A program made the position numbers and the translations under genes. DNA of 64,000 bases from Blautia argi (GTDB taxonomy: Bacteria; Bacillota; Clostridia; Lachnospirales; Lachnospiraceae): NCBI RefSeq assembly GCF_003287895.1, contig NZ_CP030280.1:2177501-2241500 (forward strand). Reading direction: 5' to 3'. Numbering within the stretch: position 1 is the first letter of the stretch; every line of letters begins with the position of its first letter. The notes beneath the pieces are model-generated. The model was given only the letters and a program-made list of their open reading frames with translations, had not been told where the DNA came from and made no database searches. This document shows positions 1 through 7,895 of this stretch, one piece after another.

Positions 1-676
1 CATTCACCTTTCCTTTGATTCTATACTGCCCTGTGGCAAGAATGGTCATAAATGCCTGACTGCCGTCCCCATACATCATATTGGTGCTGTTATCCTGATT
101 CACAGCTTTCACAACACCCTTCATATCACTCTTTACCGTGGAATTCTGTATCTGACTTTGGATACGGTTAATTTCTACCTCTTTTGCCTTTCTTTCATAC
201 TCGCTTTTTTTCAAATCCATTTCTGCTGACTGAATCTGTGTGGTATAAGAAAGCTGCTCCTCCTCTGAAGCATTGGCTTTATCCTTTTTCAACTGTTCAA
301 TCTGGGCTTTCAGATTTGCCATATCATTATCCGTCCGTTCTATATCCAACTGTGCCTGTTGTGCATCTGCATCTAATTTTTCTGTATCGTAAACAAACAA
401 AGGAGTTCCCACATCAACCTCGTCCCCTGCTTTTACCAGAACTTCCTTTACTTCTCTTTCCGCATCTTTCTGGATATCCTGAGTTTTCTGGGATTCTACA
501 ATGCCGGACATTCTCTGGATTCCTGCCATCTCATTCATAGAAGAAACGCTCATCACATAAGCCAGTTCTTCTCCGTCTTTTCCCTTTTTCTGCTGACTGA
601 AAAAAATTCCTGCCGCCAGACCCGTTACACCGATAGCTGCACAGATACCCAAAATCATTTTTTGTTTTTTCTTCAT
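1..676 (-). CDS. HlyD/RND-type efflux adaptor (membrane fusion protein), 5' part only
   Basis: The frame is open from an ATG at 676 (AGAGG eight bases upstream) to the window edge, giving about 225 residues without a stop; the C-terminus lies outside. Seen: a short basic N-terminus, a hydrophobic anchor at about residues 7-25 (ILGICAAIGVTGLAAGIFF), then a lipoyl/barrel-sandwich half with VLVKAGDEVDVGTPLFVYD at about 85-103. A long Gln/Lys/Glu-rich helical stretch follows (coiled coil, about 110-180), and then the return strand (STVKSDMKGVVKAV). This order is typical of adaptors that link an inner-membrane exporter to the outside, usually next to MacB-type ABC genes. The partner and substrate are not in the window. 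Confidence 0.85.
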   Translation of the reverse strand, partial: MKKKQKMILGICAAIGVTGLAAGIFFSQQKKGKDGEELAYVMSVSSMNEMAGIQRMSGIVESQKTQDIQKDAEREVKEVLVKAGDEVDVGTPLFVYDTEKLDADAQQAQLDIERTDNDMANLKAQIEQLKKDKANASEEEQLSYTTQIQSAEMDLKKSEYERKAKEVEINRIQSQIQNSTVKSDMKGVVKAVNQDNSTNMMYGDGSQAFMTILATGQYRIKGKVN

Positions 677-907
677 ATGCTACCTCTTTTCTTTTTCAGA
701 TTTTTTCTGCAAACTGCCCTTTTTGTCCATTTATATCCCTAGTATATCAAAAACTTTTAGGACTGTCCTCTCTTTTTTTCTTAAAATTTACGCATTATTT
801 TACATTTTTCTTACGATTATATAAACTTGATTTTCTACATTTTGTTGCAAGTCTTACACAGTTTTGATAAACTTAAAAAATATATAAAAGAAAACAGGAG
901 AACTTTT

Positions 908-1999
908 ATGACAATCCAAAAAAGAAAACTCTTTTTATGTGTGTGCTGCCTTCTGGCAATTTTTTTTGTTTCCGGCTGTGATTCCAGAGAGGAGAAACAA
1001 GTGCGTAACGCTGTGGAAAAAGAATTAAGGCTACTGAAGACTGCGGATAACAACATTGCTGCACAATATATTCAATCTGAAGATTTGATACAGCTTTCCC
1101 CAAATGCAGAAATCCTTTCTGAGGATATCACACATATCTTTCAACTTTTTTATAAAAATTTTTCTTATGAAACCAATAAAATTTCCATTAAGAAAAATCG
1201 TGCCGTTGTTCATACAAATTTAAAGATTCTGGACAGCCAAAAACTGGCAAAGGATTTTGTCTGCCTCTCTCTGAAGAAAAGCATTGAACAGGAAGCCATG
1301 CCAAGTGAAGTTCAGCCCTCTTCCATTGCCAGCTATGAACTTTTAAGAAAACTTCTGGAATCTGAAACTTATAAAACCAAAACCGTATCTGCAGATATTT
1401 CACTGAAAAAGGAAAAGGAACAGTGGACGGTTCTTCATACCTCAGAATTAGATGACATACTCACCGGACATTTTTTCTCTTACATTACAGATCCTGAGCT
1501 TTTATCTCCTTCTGAGATTGTAAAGACGCATTTTAAAACTATTAAAGGCTTTGATTCCGAGCAGCTGAAGCTTTATCTCTCTTTGGACAGTCTTGCAGAC
1601 GCGGGAGATTCCTATGGCAATACTCTGATACACGCAGTTACCGGTCAAATCAGCCGTTCTTTTGATTTTAAGATAAAAGAAGAAACCATTGACAATACTT
1701 CTGCCATTGTACAGGCCTCCATTACCAGTGTGGATTTCCAGAGCATCTTCCAAAATTATCAGGAGGAACTTGCCAAATGGCTGAAAACCTCTGAAGCCCT
1801 GGCAGGAGGCATAGAAGGAAGACGGCAGAAAGAACATGAACTGCTATTGTCTGCCGTAGAAAAAAATAAAGCGTTTCTTTCCCGCGATGTGAAAATTCCG
1901 TTAATCAATGATGGGGTAAATTGGAAAATTCAGATGACACCTGAACTTTCTCAGGCTATTTTCGGAGATATGCAGGACACTCTGGATACGATTACGTGA
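908..1999 (+). CDS. predicted lipoprotein of unknown function
   Basis: Encodes 363 residues from the ATG at 908, preceded by AGGAG; an upstream in-frame ATG at 827 would add 27 residues in front of the signal peptide and has no ribosome site. A basic N-terminus (TIQKRK), a hydrophobic core and the lipobox VSGC at about residues 22-25 indicate export and lipid attachment. The mature part is charged and mixed alpha/beta, with two loosely similar halves of about 150 residues that suggest a duplicated fold. I do not recognise the family with certainty; DUF4878/DUF5105-like lipoproteins have this general shape. It is divergent from the efflux adaptor gene and is followed by a strong terminator. 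Confidence 0.75.
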   Translation: MTIQKRKLFLCVCCLLAIFFVSGCDSREEKQVRNAVEKELRLLKTADNNIAAQYIQSEDLIQLSPNAEILSEDITHIFQLFYKNFSYETNKISIKKNRAVVHTNLKILDSQKLAKDFVCLSLKKSIEQEAMPSEVQPSSIASYELLRKLLESETYKTKTVSADISLKKEKEQWTVLHTSELDDILTGHFFSYITDPELLSPSEIVKTHFKTIKGFDSEQLKLYLSLDSLADAGDSYGNTLIHAVTGQISRSFDFKIKEETIDNTSAIVQASITSVDFQSIFQNYQEELAKWLKTSEALAGGIEGRRQKEHELLLSAVEKNKAFLSRDVKIPLINDGVNWKIQMTPELSQAIFGDMQDTLDTIT

Positions 2000-2073
2000 A
2001 ATCCTGTTTCCTGATTTTGTTTTTTCATAGAAAGACTTCCTGTCCTATCATCAAGAAATGTAACACGCAAAGA

Positions 2074-2118
2074 AGCTGCCCACGAATTTCCTCGTGCAGG
2101 CAGCTCCCTTCTCTTTTT
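2074..2118 (+). terminator. intrinsic terminator, probably bidirectional
   Basis: AGCTGCC plus CACGA (2074-2085) pairs with TCGTG (2092-2096) and GGCAGCT (2099-2105) around a six-base loop, with a two-base bulge. A T-rich run follows on the plus strand. It separates the lipoprotein gene from the convergent aspS and probably serves both. Confidence 0.8.
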
Positions 2119-2121
2119 TCT

Positions 2122-3933
2122 TTATTCTTCTGTTGTTTCGTCTTTCTCTTCCTGTACACGAATGGCAATGCCCAGTTCTTCCAACTGTTTTTCGTCTACA
2201 ATATCCGGTGCCTCTGACATCAGACAGGAAGCATCTTTTACCTTCGGGAAGGCAATGACATCACGAATGGAGTCCACCTTTGCCATAAGCATAACCAGAC
2301 GGTCTAAACCATATGCCAGTCCTGCGTGAGGCGGAACTCCATATTTGAAGGCATCTAAAAGGAAACCAAACTGTTTCTGTGCTTCTTCCTTTGTAAAGCC
2401 AAGTGCCTCAAACATTTTTTCCTGAATATCATTCTGATGGATTCGCACAGAACCACCGCCGATTTCATTTCCGTTTAAAACAATGTCATAAGCCTTTGCA
2501 CGAACTCTTCCCGGGTCAGTATCAATATACTGCAAATCCTCTTCCATAGGCATGGTAAATGGGTGATGCATGGCTGTAAATCTCTGATCTTCTTCTGACC
2601 ACTCTAAAAGCGGGAACTCTGTAATCCATACAAAACGATATTCGTTCTTGTCCAGAAGATTCATCTGCTTTGCCAATTCCAGACGCAGAGCGCCTAAAAC
2701 GTCCCACACCAGCTTTGTCTTATCCGCTGCAAAGAGCAGAAGGTCTCCGTTTTCCCCCTTCATAGCTGAAATCAAAGCAGTCATTTCCTCTTCCTTCATG
2801 AATTTAGCAAAAGAGGATTTCACGGTACCGTCTTCTCCAATAGCAATATAAGCCAGTCCTTTTGCGCCATAGCCTTTTGCAAACTCTACCAGCTTATCAA
2901 TTTTCTTACGGGGCATTGCACCCTGTCCTTTAGCGTTGATACCGCGTACACTGCCGCCGTTTTCTAAAGCGCCTTTAAACACTGCAAATTCGCAGTCCTT
3001 TACCACTTCAGAAACATCAGTCAGTTCCATACCGAAACGTAAGTCCGGTTTGTCAGAACCAAAGCGGTCCATGGCTTCCTGCCAGGTCATTCGCTGAATC
3101 GGAAGCTGTACCTCAACACCCAGCACTTCCTTAAACAGGAATGCAAGCATTCTTTCATTTACGTCTAAAACGTCCTCTACATCAACAAAGGACAATTCCA
3201 TATCAATCTGTGTAAATTCCGGCTGACGGTCTGCACGCAAATCTTCGTCACGATAACATCTTGCAATCTGGAAATAACGGTCATAACCGGAGCACATCAA
3301 AAGCTGCTTGAAAATCTGAGGGGACTGTGGCAGCGCATAGAAGCTTCCCGGGTGTACACGGCTTGGAACCAGATAATCCCTTGCACCCTCCGGGGTACTC
3401 TTAATCAGAGTTGGGGTTTCAATTTCCAGAAAGCCTTCTTTTGCCAAGAACTGACGAACCAGAGTGGATACCTGGGAACGCAGAATCATGTTTTTCTGTA
3501 AATCCGGTCTTCTCAAATCCAGATAGCGGTATTTTAAACGGACCTCATCTCTGGTCTTGCTGTTTTCCTCAATGGGGAACGGCGGTGTTTCGGATTCGGA
3601 CAAAATACGCAGACTGGTTGCCCGCACTTCGATTTCTCCGGTTGCCAGGTTTTTGTTTACTGCACCGGAACGCGGCTCCACGCGTCCCTGCACGGCAATG
3701 ACAAATTCACTTCTTAAACGCCCTGCTTTTTCAAATCCCTGCTCATCAATCTCTCCGTTTTCAAAAATAATCTGCATAATGCCGGAGCGATCTCTTAAAT
3801 CCACAAATACAATACCGCCTTTATTACGGCTCTTCTGTACCCAGCCCATTAAGGTTACCGTACTTCCAATGTCTGCCTTTGTCACTTCTGTACATCTATG
3901 GCTTCTTTTCAGCCCATTCATTGATTCTGCCAT
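2122..3933 (-). CDS. aspS: aspartate--tRNA ligase
   Basis: Class II aminoacyl-tRNA synthetase, 603 residues, charging tRNA-Asp in the cytoplasm. Domains in order: N-terminal OB-fold anticodon-binding domain (about 15-110, GWVQKSRNKGGIVFVDLRDR), catalytic core with motif 2 around FQIARCYRDEDLRADRQPEF (about 217-236), the bacterial GAD insertion (about 300-420), and motif 3 near the C-terminus (GLAYGLDRLVMLM). Length matches the bacterial-type enzyme. The ATG at 3933 has AAGGAG at a good distance. It follows hisS by 32 bases and is the last gene of a long minus-strand block. No T-box leader is visible in front of the pair. Confidence 0.97.
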   Translation of the reverse strand: MAESMNGLKRSHRCTEVTKADIGSTVTLMGWVQKSRNKGGIVFVDLRDRSGIMQIIFENGEIDEQGFEKAGRLRSEFVIAVQGRVEPRSGAVNKNLATGEIEVRATSLRILSESETPPFPIEENSKTRDEVRLKYRYLDLRRPDLQKNMILRSQVSTLVRQFLAKEGFLEIETPTLIKSTPEGARDYLVPSRVHPGSFYALPQSPQIFKQLLMCSGYDRYFQIARCYRDEDLRADRQPEFTQIDMELSFVDVEDVLDVNERMLAFLFKEVLGVEVQLPIQRMTWQEAMDRFGSDKPDLRFGMELTDVSEVVKDCEFAVFKGALENGGSVRGINAKGQGAMPRKKIDKLVEFAKGYGAKGLAYIAIGEDGTVKSSFAKFMKEEEMTALISAMKGENGDLLLFAADKTKLVWDVLGALRLELAKQMNLLDKNEYRFVWITEFPLLEWSEEDQRFTAMHHPFTMPMEEDLQYIDTDPGRVRAKAYDIVLNGNEIGGGSVRIHQNDIQEKMFEALGFTKEEAQKQFGFLLDAFKYGVPPHAGLAYGLDRLVMLMAKVDSIRDVIAFPKVKDASCLMSEAPDIVDEKQLEELGIAIRVQEEKDETTEE

Positions 3934-3965
3934 GATATTCTTACTCCTTCTGTTCTTTTCGCTTC

Positions 3966-5226
3966 TTATAATTCAGAATCGTTATATACTTCTTCGATAA
4001 TGGAATATCCTTCCTTTTCCAGCTGTTCTTTCTGGAATTTCTTGTTTTTCTTTGCATAAACAATATTTACACTCTGTCCTGCTGCTCTTTCCTCTCCGGC
4101 TTTTTTCATCACTGCCAGAATTTTTTCAGAGGACAGTTTTTTATCCAGAAGATACGCTTTCTTTTCTCCTGCTCCGGGAACCTGGAATCCTCTCTCCATT
4201 AACAGCATAACAATACGCTCAAATCCAATGGAAAATCCGGTTGCCGGTGTAGGTGTTCCGGTAAATTTTCCAATCATTTCATCATAACGTCCGCCGCCGC
4301 CTACACTTCCGGCAAATCCGTCAATGGAAATCTCAAAAATCGGTCCTGTATAATAAGACATACCGCGTACCAGAGTAGGGTCAAATTCCAGTGTAAAGTT
4401 GGCTGTTTTTGCCTGCATAACACTTTCAATAATAGTTGTCAGGTCATCTGCTACCTTTGGCTCTAAAAAGCCTTCCAGTTTTTCCTTACAGTATGCCACA
4501 CCATCTACGCCGGAACCCATTGCCTTGAATAAATCCATGTATTTTTCAACGCTTTCCTTTGCAAAACCGGATTCTACCAGTTCCTCTGCCACGCCGTCCA
4601 TACCGATTTTATCCATTTTATCCAGAATAATAAACACCTGAGTAAAAGATTCTTCCGGGAAGCCGCTGTAAGCTGCCATAGCCTTTAAAATTCTTCTGTC
4701 GTTAATACGAATGGTAAAGCTGTCAAAATCCAGTTTGCCTACCAGAGTAGATGTTGCTAAAATAACATCGATTTCTGCCAGGAAGGTAGGATCTCCCAAA
4801 ATATCAATATCACACTGCATAAACTGGCGGAAACGTCCTCTCTGCGGACGGTCTGCGCGGAATACGTTTCCAATGTGCAAAGCCTTAAACGGCTGCGGCA
4901 GTTCATTGGCATTGTTGGAATAAAAACGACATAACGGAACGGTCAGGTCATAGCGCAGACCGCTGTCTACCAAATCATTTTCTTCCTTTGCTTCATCGAT
5001 TTTTCAGCTTTTCTCCTCTTTTTAAAATACGGAAAATCAGCTTTTCGTTATCACCGCCCTGTTTGCTGGTAAGGTTCTCAATGTGTTCCACACAGGGAGC
5101 CTCCATGGAGGTAAATCCAAACTGTTTATATGTTTCCTTAATCAGACTGATTACATAATCTCTGATTTCCATTTCCTGAGGTAAGATATCTTTCATTCCT
5201 GTTACTGGTTTCTTTTTTAACTGCAT
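3966..5226 (-). pseudogene. hisS: histidine--tRNA ligase, frame broken near 5000 (likely an indel error)
   Basis: Two frames together encode one class II synthetase. The first (5226 down to 4993) ends after 77 residues, and the second continues with the motif 2 region (DSGLRYDLTVPLCRF) to the normal C-terminal anticodon-binding domain. The break lies at a run of five T (5000-5004, A on the coding strand). With four, the text reads KLKIDEAKEENDLVDSGLRY, joining the frames seamlessly into about 419 residues, the family's usual size. The start ATG has AGAGGAG upstream. HisS is normally essential and no other copy is in this window, so a sequencing or assembly insertion is more likely than real loss. 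It lies 18 bases after the HD-domain gene. Confidence 0.9.
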
Positions 5227-5244
5227 CTCTTTTTCTCCTCTCTC

Positions 5245-5784
5245 TTATGATTTATGAATCGCCCTCTGAAATGCCAGAAAAATCTGCATGTCAAAGTTCT
5301 TTACTTCGTCTATCATCATTCTAAATGCGGTTTCCTGCCCAAAAGCGTCCCTGTAAGGGCGCTTCTCCGTCAGCGCTGCATAAGTGTCGCAGACCCTTAA
5401 AATTCTGCTGCCAAGAGGAATTTCCTCCCCTCTTAAATTCTCCGGATAGCCGCTTCCGTCATAATTTTCATGATGATAATAAACCGCTTCCAGAACAAAA
5501 GGGGAATACCCTCTCTTTTTCAGCACTTCGCAACCTAACTGGGTATGCCTGCGGACATACTTGATTTCCTCAATTACCAGTGGATTTTCTTCCCCTGACA
5601 TATATCTGGAAAGCCGCAGTTTTCCGATATCATGTACCATTCCTGCCACAGCCAGTTCATAACACAGGTTTTCTGCAAGGCCTAATTCTTTTGCAGTGGC
5701 ATAAGCCAGATTGCTGACTTCTATTCCATGGTCTATCTCTGTTTCCAGGTCATAACGGATAATTTTTTCACTCATTTTAACCAT
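5245..5784 (-). CDS. HD-GYP-like phosphohydrolase
   Basis: Encodes 179 residues forming a single HD-type domain. Metal-ligand motifs are visible: HDIGK at about residues 51-55, a further H near RRHTQLG, HHENYDGSGYP at about 102-112 (the GYP signature), and DTYAALTEKRPYR at about 132-144. HD-GYP proteins are known to hydrolyse cyclic di-GMP; activity here is inferred from motif match only. There is no receiver or sensor domain and no signal peptide, so it is a cytosolic stand-alone domain. It starts three bases after hemZ stops (an alternative ATG lies three codons in), so the two are probably co-translated with hisS-aspS. Confidence 0.8.
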   Translation of the reverse strand: MVKMSEKIIRYDLETEIDHGIEVSNLAYATAKELGLAENLCYELAVAGMVHDIGKLRLSRYMSGEENPLVIEEIKYVRRHTQLGCEVLKKRGYSPFVLEAVYYHHENYDGSGYPENLRGEEIPLGSRILRVCDTYAALTEKRPYRDAFGQETAFRMMIDEVKNFDMQIFLAFQRAIHKS

Positions 5785-5787
5785 TTC

Positions 5788-7233
5788 TCAATTCCGGCCT
5801 CTTTTTCGTTCTATCATTTCCTCGATACGGCTGATATAACCGGATACATCTTTTACGTTTTCTGTCCGCTCAATCCGCTCTCCATGCTGAAATACATATT
5901 TTGTAGAAGCGCCTGCACCTGCAGCCATAATGGTCTGCTTTTCTTCCATAATCAATATGTTATAAATACCGGCTTTGTCTTCCTTTGCATAACCGGTGTT
6001 TTCCAGATTTCCGCACATATTTTTCTGGCGGTACAAGTAATAAGGGGACATTTCACAATCTCTGGCATATTCCATGGTCATATCCATGATTTCCTGATTA
6101 TTTTCCAGTCCCATTTCCCGATACTGCTCCTGAAACAGCTTCAGCCTTGCGGCTCTTTTCACTGCCAGAGAATGCACGGTCAGACTGTCCGGATTCAGCT
6201 TTTTCACTTCTTCCAATGTATATTGCACGTCTTCCTTGCTCTCTCCGGGAAGACCTACGATTAAATCCATATTGATGTTATCAAATCCACATTCCCTCGC
6301 CAAAGCGAAGGCGTGTCGCGTATCCTCCACCGTATGTTTTCTTCCGATAATATCCAGGGTCGCCTGATTCATGGTCTGAGGATTTACAGAAATTCTGGTA
6401 ATCGGGAATTTCCGGATTGCCTCCAGCTTTTCTTTTGTAATGCTGTCCGGTCTGCCCGCCTCAATGGTATACTCTTTTACCTGATGTACAGGAAATTTTT
6501 CCTGTATATGTCCCAACAGTCTGGTCAGCTGATAAGGCTCCAGGGTTGTAGGCGTCCCTCCTCCAATATAAATGGTATCCAGCACTCTGTCTTCCATGGC
6601 ATCTGCAATAAAATCCAGTTCCTTTAAAAGCGCGTCCAGATAGCTGTCCACCCTGTCCCGCCACCGCTCTAAAGGAGAAGAACTGAAGGAGCAGTACAGA
6701 CAGATACTGGGACAAAAGGGAATGCCCACATACAGACTGTATCCCTTTTCATAATCAATATCCTGTAAAATGGCTTTCTCCCGGTTTGCAATGGCAATGG
6801 CAAGTGCTGTTTTTTCCCTGCTTGTAAAATAAGTATCTCTCATATATTGCGCTGCCTGGGCATTGCTCATACCGGATTCTATCAGTCCCATGGCAATTTT
6901 CGTAGGACGGATTCCCGTAAGGTTTCCCCAGGGAAGAGTGTGTCCCGTTTCTTCCACAAGAAGCTGATACAGCACCTGTTTTAATTTGTTCTTTCGTATT
7001 TTCCGATCTTCGTCCCGGTCATAGGGGGAAAAGCCTTCCCGCTTCTGCCCTTCCAGCTTTACGCTGATTTTTACCTGCTCTCCATATTCTATGGAAATAA
7101 TCCTGTCATATGCTCTTTCTTCCTCCCCGGTACAGTACATTTCTATTTCTTCCTGAGGATAAAAGGCTTTGACAAGAGTATAGGCATCGTATTCAAATTC
7201 TTTTTGATTAAATGCAATTCCAATCATGCACAT
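5788..7233 (-). CDS. hemZ: coproporphyrinogen dehydrogenase HemZ-like radical SAM protein
   Basis: Encodes 481 residues. The radical SAM cluster motif is CPSICLYCSF at about residues 175-184 (CX3CX2C), followed by YIGGGTPTTL (about 225) and a HemN-type C-terminal region. Length and the extra N-terminal region of about 160 residues fit HemZ rather than HemN or HemW. Anaerobic Firmicutes often keep hemZ without a full haem pathway, and no haem genes are visible here, so the substrate in this organism is uncertain. Two ATGs two codons apart are possible starts; the first was kept. The gene belongs to the relA-aspS block. Confidence 0.85.
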   Translation of the reverse strand: MCMIGIAFNQKEFEYDAYTLVKAFYPQEEIEMYCTGEEERAYDRIISIEYGEQVKISVKLEGQKREGFSPYDRDEDRKIRKNKLKQVLYQLLVEETGHTLPWGNLTGIRPTKIAMGLIESGMSNAQAAQYMRDTYFTSREKTALAIAIANREKAILQDIDYEKGYSLYVGIPFCPSICLYCSFSSSPLERWRDRVDSYLDALLKELDFIADAMEDRVLDTIYIGGGTPTTLEPYQLTRLLGHIQEKFPVHQVKEYTIEAGRPDSITKEKLEAIRKFPITRISVNPQTMNQATLDIIGRKHTVEDTRHAFALARECGFDNINMDLIVGLPGESKEDVQYTLEEVKKLNPDSLTVHSLAVKRAARLKLFQEQYREMGLENNQEIMDMTMEYARDCEMSPYYLYRQKNMCGNLENTGYAKEDKAGIYNILIMEEKQTIMAAGAGASTKYVFQHGERIERTENVKDVSGYISRIEEMIERKRGRN

Positions 7234-7252
7234 TCGTCACTTTCTATAATTT

Positions 7253-7885
7253 TTACAGATACGGATTGTTCCTTTTCTCAAAAGCCGCGTCCGTGGCCTC
7301 TCCATGTCCCGGATAAATTTCTGTATCCTCCGGAAGGATATGAAGCAGGCTCTGCAAACTTTCCCGCATCTGGCTCATACTGCCTCCGGGCAAATCCGTT
7401 CTGCCGCAGCTTCCGTAAAAAAGCGTATCCCCACTTAAGCATACCTTTTCCTTTTCAATCCAGTAACAGCAGGAACCGGGCGTATGTCCAGGTGTCAGCA
7501 GCATTTTCACTTCAAAACCACTGACCGTAAACACATCTTTGTCTGATAAATACACATCAGCCTTTACCGTATACGGAACGCCTGACCAGTCAGCTGAAAG
7601 ATTGCTGTATGTATCAGACAAAAGCTTTTCCTCTGCTTTTGCCGCATACACGGGAATTTTATAATGCTCTCTCAGCTCATTGGCAGCACAGATGTGGTCA
7701 TAGTGTCCATGCGTGAGAAAAATCGCTGCGGGCTTTCCCTGCAGCTTTTCCACTGCATAAATAATTCGCTCTGCTTCTGCGCCAGGATCCACAAGAACCA
7801 GTTCTTCTGTTTCTCTGTTCTTCAGAAAATAACAGTTAGTCTGTACCGGTCCCACCACAATTCCTCTTAACATGAGATTTTCCAT
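7253..7885 (-). CDS. MBL-fold metallo-hydrolase, glyoxalase II-like
   Basis: Encodes 210 residues from ATG 7885, with AAGGAG seven bases upstream; longer readings run back into relA and lack a ribosome site. The metal-binding motif THGHYDH lies at about residues 55-61, with further ligands H in TPGHTPGSC (about 127-135), D in LSGDTLF (about 149) and H in YPGHGEAT (about 190). This is the YcbL/GloB2 branch of hydroxyacylglutathione hydrolase-like enzymes, common directly after relA in Clostridia. A role as glyoxalase II, thioesterase or other hydrolase cannot be told from sequence. Stop of relA and this ribosome site overlap (TAAGGAG), indicating translational coupling. Confidence 0.85.
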   Translation of the reverse strand: MENLMLRGIVVGPVQTNCYFLKNRETEELVLVDPGAEAERIIYAVEKLQGKPAAIFLTHGHYDHICAANELREHYKIPVYAAKAEEKLLSDTYSNLSADWSGVPYTVKADVYLSDKDVFTVSGFEVKMLLTPGHTPGSCCYWIEKEKVCLSGDTLFYGSCGRTDLPGGSMSQMRESLQSLLHILPEDTEIYPGHGEATDAAFEKRNNPYL

Positions 7886-7895
7886 AATAAACTCC

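Noticed and set aside
759..769. Palindrome AGGACTGTCCT between the adaptor and lipoprotein genes
   Set aside because: A five-base inverted repeat with one-base centre is expected by chance in a window of this size; no second copy or link to a promoter was found.
5227..5260. T-box leader in front of hisS-aspS
   Set aside because: Only 18 bases separate the HD-domain gene from hisS and 32 separate hisS from aspS, too short for a T-box, and no T-box core is seen.
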